DNA of 64,000 nucleotides, from NCBI GenBank assembly GCA_041821265.1, contig JBGUEQ010000011.1, positions 35,119-99,118 on the forward strand. Direction: 5' to 3'. Under the pieces are notes generated by a model. It saw nothing but the letters and a program-made list of their open reading frames with translations, was not told where the DNA came from and made no database searches. Shown in pieces: positions 24,344 to 34,550 of the stretch. Position numbers and translations under genes: made by a program. The DNA is from Lachnotalea sp041821265 (GTDB lineage: Bacteria; Bacillota; Clostridia; Lachnospirales; Lachnospiraceae). Position 1 is the first letter of the stretch. The number at the start of each line of letters is the position of its first letter.

Positions 24344-25189
24344 ATGAATAAATATAGAGAAAAATTTATGGAAGGCATATTTCTGATTGCAGCGTTTACA
24401 TCAGTATTCTCGGTAGCGTTAATATGCATTTTTCTATTTGCATATGGTGTTCCAGCCATAAAAGAAATCGGTGTATTTAACTTTTTACTAGGAAAAAAAT
24501 GGAAACCAAGCAATGATATTTATGGAATACTTCCAATGATTATGGGAAGTATCTATGTAACTGCTGGGGCAATTATACTTGGAGTTCCAATTGGAGTATT
24601 GACGTCAGTTTTTATGGCTAAATATTGTCCAAAAAAAATATACCCTTTTCTGAAATCTTCAGTAGAATTAATGGCTGGAATCCCATCAATTGTATATGGA
24701 TTTTTCGGATTAGTAATTTTAGTTCCCCTTGTAAGAGAAGTATTTGGTGGAAATGGAAGTAGTATGTTGACTGCATCATTTTTGTTAGGAATGATGATAT
24801 TGCCGACCATTGTAGGTGTATCAGAATCAGCCATTCGAACTGTTCCAAATCATTATTATGAAGGTGCATTAGCGTTAGGTGCAACACCTGAAAGAAGTAT
24901 TTTCTTTGTGGTTATACCAGCAGCAAAATCAGGAATTTTAGCAGCAGTAGTTTTGGGCATAGGTAGAGCAATTGGAGAAACTATGGCTGTAATTATGGTT
25001 GCAGGTAATCAGGCAAGGATGCCAGCAGGAATATTAAAGGGAGTAAGAACACTTACAGCTAACATAGTTATGGAAATGGGATATGCAACTGATTTACATA
25101 GAGAAGCTTTGATTGCTACAGCAGTTGTCCTATTTGTATTTATTCTTATCATCAATTTATCATTATCATTATTAAATAGGAGGAACTAA
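24344..25189 (+). CDS. pstC: Phosphate ABC transporter permease PstC
   Basis: 281-residue inner-membrane permease with six predicted helices, forming the Pst phosphate channel with PstA. ELMAGIPSIVYGFFGLVILVP and the EAA loop YEGALALGATPERSIFFVVIPAAKSGI are typical. The frame includes an ATG at 24332, but this overlaps the ribosome binding site GGAGG; ATG 24344 is the probable start. It follows pstS after a stable hairpin and is one base from pstA. Confidence 0.95.
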   Translation: MNKYREKFMEGIFLIAAFTSVFSVALICIFLFAYGVPAIKEIGVFNFLLGKKWKPSNDIYGILPMIMGSIYVTAGAIILGVPIGVLTSVFMAKYCPKKIYPFLKSSVELMAGIPSIVYGFFGLVILVPLVREVFGGNGSSMLTASFLLGMMILPTIVGVSESAIRTVPNHYYEGALALGATPERSIFFVVIPAAKSGILAAVVLGIGRAIGETMAVIMVAGNQARMPAGILKGVRTLTANIVMEMGYATDLHREALIATAVVLFVFILIINLSLSLLNRRN

Positions 25190-25190
25190 A

Positions 25191-26057
25191 ATGGAAATTA
25201 TTAATAAACAATCATTGAAAAGCAAAATAATAACTTATCTTCATAATCCGTTTTCGGCATTCCTATTTTTATTGGTATTAGTAGCAAGTATCATTACATT
25301 TTTAGTGCTTCTATTCTTAGTCGGATATATTTTAATAAAAGGTGTTCCTAATATTACCCCCCAATTGTTTGAATTGAAATATACGTCTGAGAATTCATCA
25401 TTAATACCAGCATTGATTAATACGTTAATTATGACGGCATTTTCGTTATTGGTTGCGGTACCCATTGGCATCTTTTCAGCAATTTATCTTGTTGAATATG
25501 CAAAAAGAGGAAACAAAATAGTGGGTATCATACAAACAACAGCTGAAACATTAGCTGGAATCCCATCTATTGTTTATGGATTGTTTGGTTTCTTATTCTT
25601 TGTTACAACATTAGGTTGGGGTTATTCCATACTTGCAGGTGCATTTACTCTTGCGATTATGATTCTTCCATTAATCATGAGAACAACGGAAGAGGCATTA
25701 AAGTCGGTGCCAGATGAATATAGAGAAGGAAGTTTTGGACTTGGGGCAGGCAAGCTTAGAACCGTTTTTAAAATTGTTCTTCCAGCCGCTGTTCCAGGTA
25801 TATTATCGGGAGTTATACTTGCAACAGGTAGAATTGTAGGAGAAACAGCAGCACTTATATATACAGCAGGAACTGTTGCAGATATACCTAAGAATCTAAT
25901 GTCATCTGGAAGAACGCTTTCTGTACAAATGTACAATTTAGCCAGTGAGGGATTGTATATGGATCAGTCGTACGCGACAGCAGTAATTCTATTGATTTTG
26001 GTAGTGATAATCAATACATGTTCAGGTATGATTGCTAAAAGAATAACTAAGGAGTAG
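25191..26057 (+). CDS. pstA: Phosphate ABC transporter permease PstA
   Basis: 288-residue partner of PstC. ETLAGIPSIVYGLFGFLFFVT and the ATPase-docking loop YREGSFGLGAGKLRTVFKIVLPAAVPGI are conserved PstA features; six helices are predicted after a cytoplasmic N terminus of about 25 residues. AGGAGG precedes the ATG inside the pstC end, so translation is coupled. The pstB gene begins 4 bases downstream. Confidence 0.95.
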   Translation: MEIINKQSLKSKIITYLHNPFSAFLFLLVLVASIITFLVLLFLVGYILIKGVPNITPQLFELKYTSENSSLIPALINTLIMTAFSLLVAVPIGIFSAIYLVEYAKRGNKIVGIIQTTAETLAGIPSIVYGLFGFLFFVTTLGWGYSILAGAFTLAIMILPLIMRTTEEALKSVPDEYREGSFGLGAGKLRTVFKIVLPAAVPGILSGVILATGRIVGETAALIYTAGTVADIPKNLMSSGRTLSVQMYNLASEGLYMDQSYATAVILLILVVIINTCSGMIAKRITKE

Positions 26058-26061
26058 GACT

Positions 26062-26811
26062 ATGGATAAAATAGTGATTGAGAATTTAGACTTATATTAT
26101 AAGGATTTTAAAGCTTTGAAAAATGTAAATCTAAAATTACAAGAAAAAGAAATTACAGCGTTTATAGGGCCAAGTGGTTGTGGTAAGTCAACACTTTTAA
26201 AGAGCTTAAATCGTATGAATGACCTAGTGGAAGGATGTAAAATCACAGGTCGTATTACACTTGATGATCAAAATATTTACAAAGATATGGAAATAAATAT
26301 GCTTCGAAAAAGAGTTGGAATGGTATTTCAAAAGCCAAATCCATTTCCAATGAGCATTTATGATAATATAGCATTTGGACCAAGAACGCATGGTATCAAG
26401 GGAAAGGCCAAATTAGATGATATTATTGAAAAATCACTTAAAGATGCAGCCATATGGGATGAAGTGAAGGATAGACTTAAGAAGAGCGCACTTGGATTAT
26501 CAGGTGGACAGCAGCAGAGGTTATGTATAGCGAGAGCGTTAGCAGTACAACCAGAGGTGCTATTGATGGATGAACCAACTTCAGCATTAGACCCAATTTC
26601 AACATCTAAAATAGAAGACCTTGCCGTTGAGTTGAAAAAAGATTATACTATTATTATGGTAACACATAATATGCAACAAGCAGCAAGAATTTCGGATAAA
26701 ACGGCATTTTTCCTTTTGGGAGATGTGGTAGAGTATAATGAGACAGAAAAATTATTTTCTATGCCTAGAGATAAAAGAACGGAAGACTATATTACAGGGA
26801 GGTTTGGATGA
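26062..26811 (+). CDS. pstB: Phosphate ABC transporter ATPase PstB
   Basis: 249-residue ATPase. Walker A GPSGCGKST is at about 35-43; the Q loop VFQKPNPFPMSIYDNIAFGPR is specific for PstB; signature LSGGQQQRLCIARALA, Walker B VLLMDEPTSALDP and the switch His in VTHNMQQAARISD are complete. The ending DKRTEDYITGRFG is the usual PstB C terminus. Its stop overlaps the phoU start by 4 bases (ATGA). Confidence 0.97.
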   Translation: MDKIVIENLDLYYKDFKALKNVNLKLQEKEITAFIGPSGCGKSTLLKSLNRMNDLVEGCKITGRITLDDQNIYKDMEINMLRKRVGMVFQKPNPFPMSIYDNIAFGPRTHGIKGKAKLDDIIEKSLKDAAIWDEVKDRLKKSALGLSGGQQQRLCIARALAVQPEVLLMDEPTSALDPISTSKIEDLAVELKKDYTIIMVTHNMQQAARISDKTAFFLLGDVVEYNETEKLFSMPRDKRTEDYITGRFG

Positions 26812-27452
26812 TGCGAAACAAATTCGACGAGCAGCTTGAACGGCTTAATATTGAACTTATTGCTATGGGATCGATGTGTGAACAAACGATTTCTAATGCA
26901 GTGAAAGCATTAATATCAAATGATGCACAAGCTGCCAAGTTAGTAATTGAGAAGGATTCAGAAATTGATAATCAGGAGAGAGAAATTGAAAGCCTGTGTC
27001 TTAAAATGCTTCTTCAACAACAACCAGTAGCGTCAGATTTACGTCAGATATCTTCAGCACTTAAGATGATTACAGATATGGAAAGAATTGGAGATCAAGC
27101 AGCGGATATTGCAGAGATTGTAGTAGTTGCGAATATATCGGCAGATAAACTTCTTGACATAGTAAAAATGGGGGAAGCTACTATGAAAATGGTAACCAAA
27201 AGCATTGATGCTTATGTAAGAAAAGATTTAGAGCTTGCCAAAAAGGTAATAGAGTACGATGATGTAGTAGATAAATTTTTTGATGATATAAAAAATGAAT
27301 TAATTACTTTAATTAGTAATGATGTAAGTAATGGCGAATATGCAATGGATTTACTAATGATTGCTAAGTATTTTGAGAGAATTGGAGATCATGCCACGAA
27401 TATCGCGGAGTGGGTTGAGTTTTCAATTACAGGCAAGCATAAAGGGAGCTGA
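26808..27452 (+). CDS. phoU: Phosphate signalling protein PhoU
   Basis: 214-residue all-helical protein made of two related three-helix bundles, each with the metal-binding pattern (MERIGDQAADIAE in the first, FERIGDHATNIAEW in the second). PhoU links the Pst transporter to the PhoR kinase and damps the phosphate-starvation response. It overlaps pstB by 4 bases and is followed after 4 bases by the response regulator, so sensing and transport are made from one message. Confidence 0.95.
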   Translation: MMRNKFDEQLERLNIELIAMGSMCEQTISNAVKALISNDAQAAKLVIEKDSEIDNQEREIESLCLKMLLQQQPVASDLRQISSALKMITDMERIGDQAADIAEIVVVANISADKLLDIVKMGEATMKMVTKSIDAYVRKDLELAKKVIEYDDVVDKFFDDIKNELITLISNDVSNGEYAMDLLMIAKYFERIGDHATNIAEWVEFSITGKHKGS

Positions 27453-27456
27453 TACT

Positions 27457-28125
27457 ATGATATATTGTGTGGAAGATGAGCGTAACATAAGAGAACTAAT
27501 CGTATATACATTGGAGTCTACAGGTTTTGAGGCCAAGGGAATTAGTGATGGAATTGAGTTGTTTCGTGAGCTGGATAAGAAATCTCCATCTCTAATTTTA
27601 TTAGACGTTATGCTGCCAGGCGAAGATGGAATACAAATATTGAAAAAACTTAAGATGTCACAAACAACAAAGAGCATACCCGTTATTATGGTTACAGCAA
27701 AAGGCGCGGAATATGATAAAGTAATAGGCCTTGATGAAGGGGCAGATGATTATATTACGAAACCTTTTGGAATGATGGAATTTGTTTCAAGGGTTAAAGC
27801 TGTTCTACGACGTATGCCAAGTGAAGTGCCAAAGAAAGAGCTAATTGCGGGCAATATTAAAATTAATGTAGAGAAACATAGTGTTTTTGTTAAGGAAGAA
27901 AATGTTATGTTAACATTGAAAGAATTTGAATTGTTAAAATTTTTATTAGAAAATATTGGGATAGTTCTTACAAGAGACAGATTATTAGAACATATTTGGG
28001 GATACGATTTTGACGGTGAAACTAGAACCGTTGATGTTCATATAAGAACCTTAAGACAGAAATTGGGCGAGCCTGGTAATATCATTGAGACAGTAAGAGG
28101 TGTAGGATATAGGATTCAAGGATAA
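27457..28125 (+). CDS. phoB: Response regulator, PhoB/PhoP type
   Basis: 222-residue OmpR-family regulator: receiver domain (1-118) with phospho-acceptor Asp50 in LILLDVMLPGEDG and conserved Lys in DYITKPFG, then a winged-helix DNA-binding domain (about 128-222; LTLKEFELLKFLLEN and VRGVGYRIQG). ATG 27457 was chosen since AAAGGGAG precedes it; an upstream in-frame extension runs into phoU and lacks a ribosome site. It should bind the 11-bp-spaced repeats found before pstS and the ugp operon. Confidence 0.93.
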   Translation: MIYCVEDERNIRELIVYTLESTGFEAKGISDGIELFRELDKKSPSLILLDVMLPGEDGIQILKKLKMSQTTKSIPVIMVTAKGAEYDKVIGLDEGADDYITKPFGMMEFVSRVKAVLRRMPSEVPKKELIAGNIKINVEKHSVFVKEENVMLTLKEFELLKFLLENIGIVLTRDRLLEHIWGYDFDGETRTVDVHIRTLRQKLGEPGNIIETVRGVGYRIQG

Positions 28126-28136
28126 TGGAGGCGTAA

Positions 28137-29804
28137 ATGAAACAAAAAATATTTAAAAGCATGGGCGTTATTATTGCAACTTCACTTATACTTTCCTATG
28201 TCTTAATTGTTGGGGTGATGTATAGACAACTTTTTGCGAATATGGAAAAAGAGGTAGAGAGAGAAGCCGCATATTTAAATACTGCAATTAATATTACTGG
28301 CATGGAGTTTCTTGATAATGATTTAGTAAAAGACGTAAGTAATCGAATTACATTAATTGATACAGATGGAGCGGTTTTATTTGATTCAAAAGAAGATGTT
28401 AATACACTTGAAAACCACAAGGACAGACCTGAAATCATACAAGCATTTACAAATGGAGAAGGTGAAAAGGTGCGTTTCTCAGATACTTTAGGGAAACAAA
28501 CATTTTACTATGCGATGCGTCTTGATAACGGAATGGTGATTCGTGTGGCGAACACAACAGATAGTGTTTTTTCCGTGATAGCAGAAAATTTTCCGATTCT
28601 AATTTTGCTTGCAATTATAGTTCTAATTATAGCAATGATAATAGCAAGATGGCAAACGAAAAATATTATAACACCAATTAATAATCTGAATTTAGAAAAT
28701 CCGTTGGAAAATGATGTGTATGAGGAGTTAACTCCATTATTACATAGAATTGAAAAACAAAATAGACAGATAGAACAACAATTGGAAATTCAAAATAAGA
28801 AACAAGAAGAGTTTAATGCGATCACTGAAAATATGAGAGAAGCGTTAATTCTTATTAATAAAAAAAGTAGTATTTTATCAATGAACAAGGCTGCGATAGA
28901 ACTTCTTCGTGTCACACGAGAAGCCTGTATAGACAAACATATTCTGAATTTAAGCCGAAATAAGGAATTTCAAGATACGGTCGAGTCAGCAATGAATGAG
29001 ATTCCAGCAGACACAATCATTATTATTAATAACCAATATTATAAAGTAATGGCAAACCCAGTCTATTTGGAAGGTACGCTGAATGGGTGCGTAGTACTGA
29101 TGTTAGATGTCACAGAAAAACAAAGAGCAGAACAAATGCGCAAAGAGTTTTCAGCAAACGTTTCACATGAGCTAAAAACTCCGTTAATGTCAATTTCGGG
29201 ATATGCAGAAATCATGAAGAACGGACTTGTGAAAAGCGAGGATATTTCTGAATTTTCAGGAAGAATCTATAGCGAAGCAACAAGGCTAAGTAGTCTAGTG
29301 GAAGATATTATTAAACTATCGAGATTAGATGAAGATAGTAAAACGCCAGAAATTGAAGAAGTGAATTTATTAATGCTAGCAGAAGATATCAAAGATAGAT
29401 TGCTTTCTCATGCTGCAAAGAAAAACATTGAACTTCGAGTGATAGGCGAAAATGTTAAAATAAAAGGCGTTCGTCAAATTCTAGATGAAATGATATACAA
29501 TTTACTTGAGAACGCGATTAAATATAATGAGGATGATGGCAAGGCAGGAGTCAGTGTTGTTAGAGAGAATAATAATATTATTTTGTCGGTTTGGGATACA
29601 GGGATAGGAATACCAAAAGAGCATCAAGATCGAATTTTTGAGCGATTTTATCGTGTGGATAAAAGTCATTCAAGAGAAACGGGTGGTACCGGATTAGGAC
29701 TTTCTATCGTAAAGCATGCAGCACTATACCATAATGCAGAGATTAAAATTGATAGTGAAATGTCTAGAGGGACAAAAATTATAATAACATTTAAGGCAAA
29801 CTAA
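28137..29804 (+). CDS. phoR: Sensor histidine kinase, PhoR type
   Basis: 555-residue membrane kinase. A helix at about 10-28 and another at about 152-172 flank an extracytoplasmic domain; then a PAS-like region (about 225-320) and the kinase core: H-box VSHELKTPLMSISGYAE with His344, N-box NLLENAIKY, G1 DTGIGIP, F-box RFYRVDKSHSRETGGTG and G2 GLGLSIVKH. The arrangement matches Gram-positive PhoR/WalK-like sensors. It is 11 bases from the response regulator. Signal input is likely through PhoU and the Pst complex rather than the external domain. Confidence 0.93.
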   Translation: MKQKIFKSMGVIIATSLILSYVLIVGVMYRQLFANMEKEVEREAAYLNTAINITGMEFLDNDLVKDVSNRITLIDTDGAVLFDSKEDVNTLENHKDRPEIIQAFTNGEGEKVRFSDTLGKQTFYYAMRLDNGMVIRVANTTDSVFSVIAENFPILILLAIIVLIIAMIIARWQTKNIITPINNLNLENPLENDVYEELTPLLHRIEKQNRQIEQQLEIQNKKQEEFNAITENMREALILINKKSSILSMNKAAIELLRVTREACIDKHILNLSRNKEFQDTVESAMNEIPADTIIIINNQYYKVMANPVYLEGTLNGCVVLMLDVTEKQRAEQMRKEFSANVSHELKTPLMSISGYAEIMKNGLVKSEDISEFSGRIYSEATRLSSLVEDIIKLSRLDEDSKTPEIEEVNLLMLAEDIKDRLLSHAAKKNIELRVIGENVKIKGVRQILDEMIYNLLENAIKYNEDDGKAGVSVVRENNNIILSVWDTGIGIPKEHQDRIFERFYRVDKSHSRETGGTGLGLSIVKHAALYHNAEIKIDSEMSRGTKIIITFKAN

Positions 29805-29939
29805 TAATTGCGATTTAATGTATGCCTTAAATATTGATGTAGAGGTATTGGGTAAGTAGTAGTATCAAACTAATATTATATTCATATTATGAAAGGTATT
29901 ATAATATACTGTTTATATAATCGATAAAGAGGTAAAACA

Positions 29940-30314
29940 GTGGATAAAACAATACCTAAATCAAATAGTATAATAACTATTCTCAAATGCCTTTTATGCT
30001 CCTATATAATAACTGGTTTAGCTTTATTATTGTTAGCATTATTAGTTTACAAATTAGATTTTGATAATAGTAAAGTGAAAATCGGGATTACAGTTATTTA
30101 CATAGTAGCAAGTTTTATAGGAGGATTTATTCTTGGTAAACTAAAGAAAGCGAATAAATTTATTTGGGGAGCTGTGTGTGGAGCAGCCTATTTTGTAATT
30201 CTTACATTGGTTTCACTTGCGGTAAATAATACAATAGGAAATAATGGAGTTAGTTTTTTTACTGTACTTGTTATGTGCGTCTCCGGAGGAACTTTTGGAG
30301 GAATGGTAAGCTAA
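29940..30314 (+). CDS. TIGR04086-family membrane protein
   Basis: 124-residue protein with four predicted helices (about 13-36, 44-65, 73-95, 103-122) and a short polar N terminus, matching the small TIGR04086/YrzE family of Firmicutes, whose function is not known. It begins at GTG 29940 with AGAGG upstream. A promoter-like TATAAT sits in the AT-rich 135 bases after phoR, and a strong terminator follows, so it is probably a single-gene unit. Confidence 0.75.
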   Translation: MDKTIPKSNSIITILKCLLCSYIITGLALLLLALLVYKLDFDNSKVKIGITVIYIVASFIGGFILGKLKKANKFIWGAVCGAAYFVILTLVSLAVNNTIGNNGVSFFTVLVMCVSGGTFGGMVS

Positions 30315-30360
30315 ATAAAAGAGAAATAGAGAAATTAAATTATGTAATTTCTAAATATGA

Positions 30361-30404
30361 AACGATAGAAAACACGTGTTTGCAATGTGTTTTCTATCGT
30401 TTTT
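30361..30404 (+). terminator. Strong rho-independent terminator
   Basis: Perfect 15-bp stem AACGATAGAAAACAC / GTGTTTTCTATCGTT followed by TTT. Confidence 0.93.
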
Positions 30405-30586
30405 CAGTAAATTATGTTATACTATAAAAAATTGGTAATAATGATGTCGTTGTTCACAAAAGACACTACCGAGTGGCAATTAAAAAGATACTGAGTAATT
30501 ACAGTTATTGTGACAATCATGAGGTGTTACAGATTAGAAGTGGACTTGCCAATAGGTTTGGACAAGATGATACGATGGAGGAAAGC

Positions 30587-31459
30587 ATGGTTAAGTTAGT
30601 TGCAGTAGATTTAGATGGTACATTTTTAAATAGTCAAAGAGAAGTATCTAAAAGAAATATAGAAACCATTAAGCAAATTCAGAAAATGGGTATTAAATTT
30701 ATTACCAATACAGGCAGAGATTATGGTGGCGTTAAAACAGTATTAAGCAAATCTCAAATTGAATGCGATTATATTTGTATGAATGGTGGAGCAGTATTCA
30801 ACAGTGAGGGTGAGTTAGTAAGAGTAAATGATATGAATAGAGAAGATGTTACAAGTTTACTAAACAGTGTGAATCAAGATGAATATTATATTGATATCAA
30901 TACAGATCAAGGAAATTGCGTGACGATACCAAAAGAGCAGGCAGAAGAATATATTATAGGATGGATGGGCTGCTATAACAATGGTGATATCACGAAAATA
31001 GATAAAAGAGAAATGGAAAGAGATCTTGCCAGATTGAAAGAAAGCTTTCTTTATATAAAGGACATTGATGAAATTTATGAAAAAGGCCATAAAGTTTGCA
31101 AAATTTCAATTAGTCATAGAGATACGGATCGAATATTAAAACTTAGGCAAGAACTTAGCTTGAATCAGAATATTTCGGTTGCTGCCTCTTTTGATACAAA
31201 TATTGAAATTACAGATAAGTTTGCGGATAAAGGATTAGCTTTAGAAGCATATGCAAAAGAAAATAATATAAAAATGAGTGAAGTAATGGCATTTGGAGAT
31301 AGCTTAAATGATTATTCTATGCTTAGCAGAGACTTTGGCTATACAGTAGCAATGGGAAATGCAACGGAAGAGATAAAGAAAACGGCTAAGTTTATCACAA
31401 AAACAAATGATGAAGATGGTGTCGCAAGCTTCATTCACGAAATCATATTTAACAGTTAA
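30587..31459 (+). CDS. Cof-type HAD hydrolase (sugar phosphatase)
   Basis: 290-residue phosphatase of the HAD IIB/Cof family. Motif I VAVDLDGTFLN, motif II TNTGRDYGGV and motif III/IV MAFGDSLNDYSMLS are all present, with the Cof cap domain in between (about 85-190). These enzymes dephosphorylate sugar phosphates, FMN or similar metabolites; the substrate cannot be told. ATG 30587 has GGAGG 5 bases before it; the open frame runs back to 30473 without a ribosome site. It is probably a stand-alone gene. Confidence 0.9.
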   Translation: MVKLVAVDLDGTFLNSQREVSKRNIETIKQIQKMGIKFITNTGRDYGGVKTVLSKSQIECDYICMNGGAVFNSEGELVRVNDMNREDVTSLLNSVNQDEYYIDINTDQGNCVTIPKEQAEEYIIGWMGCYNNGDITKIDKREMERDLARLKESFLYIKDIDEIYEKGHKVCKISISHRDTDRILKLRQELSLNQNISVAASFDTNIEITDKFADKGLALEAYAKENNIKMSEVMAFGDSLNDYSMLSRDFGYTVAMGNATEEIKKTAKFITKTNDEDGVASFIHEIIFNS

Positions 31460-31567
31460 GTTATAATACCTTAAATTGCTAGATTTTTGCATAAAAAGGA
31501 TGAATGTGGTAGAATATTATTGGATAAAATAAGTATAGGTATCATTTAAATAGATGGAGGAATGTAA

Positions 31568-34492
31568 ATGAAAATTTCAGATGTAAAAGAATTTGAAATG
31601 ATTGAAGAAAGAAATATAGGAGACTTAAATTCTAAGGGTTTTATACTAAAACATAAAAAAAGCGGAGCTAGAGTAGCATTACTGAGCAATGATGATGATA
31701 ATAAAGTATTTTATATTGGATTTAGAACACCACCCAAGGATGACACTGGAGTTCCACATATATTGGAACATTCCGTATTATGTGGTTCAGAGAAATATCC
31801 AGCAAAAGATCCGTTTGTAGAACTTGTTAAAGGATCTTTGAATACATTTTTAAATGCAATGACATATCCAGACAAGACAATATATCCAATTGCAAGCTGT
31901 AATGAGAAAGATTTTCAAAATCTTATGAATGTATATATGGATGCAGTTTTTCATCCAAATATTTATAAACATGAAGAAATATTTAAGCAGGAGGGCTGGC
32001 ATTATGATTTAGAGTCAGCAGATGCTAAATTAAAATACAATGGTGTTGTATATAATGAGATGAAAGGTGCCTATTCTTCACCAGAAGGTGTGTTAGATCG
32101 ATTAATCTTAAAATCACTATTTCCAGATAACACATATGAGAAAGAATCAGGTGGAGAACCAAGCAGCATTCCAGAACTTACGTATGAAGATTTTATAGAA
32201 TTTCATAAGACATATTACCATCCATCCAATAGTTATATTTACCTCTATGGTGACATGGATATGGTAGAAAAACTTAAATGGTTGGATAAAGAGTATTTAA
32301 GTAAATATGATGTATTGGATATTGATTCGGAGATTCAGATTCAAAAGTCATTTGACGAAATTGTGGAAGTGAAAGAGAAATATTCAATTACAGAAGCAGA
32401 ACCATTAGAAGATAATACGTATTTATCCTATAATGCTGTTGTGGGTACAAGTTTAGATATAGAATTATATCTTGCATTTCAGATACTTGAATACGCGCTC
32501 CTTTCAGCACCAGGTGCACCTCTAAAACAAGCTCTTTTAGATGCTAAAATCGGAAAAGATATCATGGGGTCTTATGATAATGGAACATTACAACCAATGT
32601 TTTCTATTGTGGCCAAGAACTCAAATATAGCACTCAAAGAGAAGTTTACACAAATTATTATGGATACCTTATCAAACATCGTTGGTAAAGGGTTAGATGA
32701 AAAGGCACTAAAAGCAGGAATTAATTACAATGAATTTCGATTTAGAGAAGCGGATTTTGGTAATTATCCAAAAGGACTTATGTATGGGCTTCAGATGCTT
32801 GATAGTTGGCTATATGATGATAAAAAGCCATTTATCCATATTGAAGCATTAAAGACATTCGAGTTTTTGAAAACTCAAATTGGAACAGGATATTATGAAA
32901 ATTTAATTAAAGACTATTTAATTGAAAATAAACATGCGTCTATTGTTATGGTAGAACCAGAACGAGGATTAACAGCCAAAGCAGATAAAGAACTAGAAGA
33001 TAAATTGCAAAAGTACAAAGAAAGCTTATCAGAAAACGAAATACAAAAATTAGTTGAAGATACCAAGGCGTTAGAGAAGTACCAAGAAGAACCATCTACG
33101 AAAGAAGAATTGGAAGCAATTCCAATGCTAAAACGTAAAGATATGAAGAAAGAGACAGCACCATTATATAATGAAGAAAAGAATATAAATGATATTAAAG
33201 TTCTTCATCATAATTTGTTTACTAACGGTATTGGATATTTAGATTTATTATTTGATGTCAGTAAGGTATCAAATGAACTAGTTCCTTATATAGGTATTTT
33301 AAAATCAGTATTAGGTTATATTGATACTGAAAATTACAGCTATGGTGATTTATATAATGAAGTTAATATCAATACGGGTGGAATTACAAACGGAATTAAT
33401 ATTTTCCCTAACTTAGACAATATTGGTGAATTTAATGCCAAATTCCAGATTAAATCAAAAGTTTTATATGAAAATTTGGATTACTCGTTTAAGATGATTA
33501 AAGAAATATTAGTCAATTCAAAGATAGATGATGAGAAGCGTTTATACGAAATTATTGCGCAATTAAAATCCAGACTTCAGATGACAATGAATTCAGCAGG
33601 CCATTCGGTGGCCGTTATGAGAGGTTGCTCTTATTTTTCGCCAGTATCTTATTTCAGTGATTTAATGGGTGGAATAGAATTTTATCATGTAATTGACAAA
33701 ATCGAGGGCGATTTTGACAACCAGAAAGCTAATTTAATTAGCAAACTAAAAGAGCTGATGCAGATTATTTTCAGATCAGAAAACCTAATGATTTCATATA
33801 CAGCAAATGATACTGGGTTCAAATTCTTAGAAAAAGAAGTAGAAGATTTTAAAAATTGTTTGTATAAAGATTCATATAACGAAGGCGCATTTGAACCAAT
33901 TCTTGTAAAGAAAAATGAAGGATTTAAAACTTCTTCCAAAGTTCAATATGTTGCAAGAACGGGTAATTACGTGACAAAAGGACTGGAATATACGGGCGCA
34001 CTTCGCATGCTTAAAGTTATATTGAGCTATGATTATCTTTGGAATAACATTAGAGTAAAAGGCGGAGCATATGGTTGCATGAGCAATTTTGCTATGACAG
34101 GTGATAGCTACTTAGTATCATACCGTGATCCAAATCTTAAGAGAACAAATGAAATATATAATGGTACAACTGATTACTTGAGTAACTTCAAGGCAGACGA
34201 AAGAGATATGACCAAATTTATTATTGGTACAATTAGTGATATGGATACACCACTTAATCCAATGGCTAAGGGCGCACGGTCACTTTCTTCTTATTTAAGT
34301 AATCTAACCGTAGAGAAGTTTCAAAAAGAGCGTAATCAAGTGTTAAATGCGACAGTAGAAGATATTCGTGCATTAAGCAAAATAGTAGAAACGGTATTAT
34401 CAGAAGATGCAATCTGCGTAATAGGAAATGAAGATAAGTTAGAACAAGACCGTGACTTATTTAAAAAATTAGAGAATTTACTCAGCAATTAA
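31568..34492 (+). CDS. M16C metallopeptidase (presequence-protease family)
   Basis: 974-residue zinc protease related to PreP/Cym1 and bacterial HypA-like M16C enzymes. The inverted zinc motif HILEH is at residues 64-68 and the third ligand is Glu164 in YNEMKGAYSSPE. The chain has the four M16 half-domains, with a helical hinge rich in Lys/Glu (about 475-540). No signal peptide is seen, so it acts in the cytoplasm, clearing peptides. The distal RVKGGAYGCMSNF segment is the substrate-binding R/Y motif. GGAGG lies 6 bases before the ATG. Confidence 0.93.
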   Translation: MKISDVKEFEMIEERNIGDLNSKGFILKHKKSGARVALLSNDDDNKVFYIGFRTPPKDDTGVPHILEHSVLCGSEKYPAKDPFVELVKGSLNTFLNAMTYPDKTIYPIASCNEKDFQNLMNVYMDAVFHPNIYKHEEIFKQEGWHYDLESADAKLKYNGVVYNEMKGAYSSPEGVLDRLILKSLFPDNTYEKESGGEPSSIPELTYEDFIEFHKTYYHPSNSYIYLYGDMDMVEKLKWLDKEYLSKYDVLDIDSEIQIQKSFDEIVEVKEKYSITEAEPLEDNTYLSYNAVVGTSLDIELYLAFQILEYALLSAPGAPLKQALLDAKIGKDIMGSYDNGTLQPMFSIVAKNSNIALKEKFTQIIMDTLSNIVGKGLDEKALKAGINYNEFRFREADFGNYPKGLMYGLQMLDSWLYDDKKPFIHIEALKTFEFLKTQIGTGYYENLIKDYLIENKHASIVMVEPERGLTAKADKELEDKLQKYKESLSENEIQKLVEDTKALEKYQEEPSTKEELEAIPMLKRKDMKKETAPLYNEEKNINDIKVLHHNLFTNGIGYLDLLFDVSKVSNELVPYIGILKSVLGYIDTENYSYGDLYNEVNINTGGITNGINIFPNLDNIGEFNAKFQIKSKVLYENLDYSFKMIKEILVNSKIDDEKRLYEIIAQLKSRLQMTMNSAGHSVAVMRGCSYFSPVSYFSDLMGGIEFYHVIDKIEGDFDNQKANLISKLKELMQIIFRSENLMISYTANDTGFKFLEKEVEDFKNCLYKDSYNEGAFEPILVKKNEGFKTSSKVQYVARTGNYVTKGLEYTGALRMLKVILSYDYLWNNIRVKGGAYGCMSNFAMTGDSYLVSYRDPNLKRTNEIYNGTTDYLSNFKADERDMTKFIIGTISDMDTPLNPMAKGARSLSSYLSNLTVEKFQKERNQVLNATVEDIRALSKIVETVLSEDAICVIGNEDKLEQDRDLFKKLENLLSN

Positions 34493-34550
34493 ATAGAACT
34501 GCTAGATGTGATATAGTTACAAGAAAAGAAACAAAACTAAGGAGAAATGA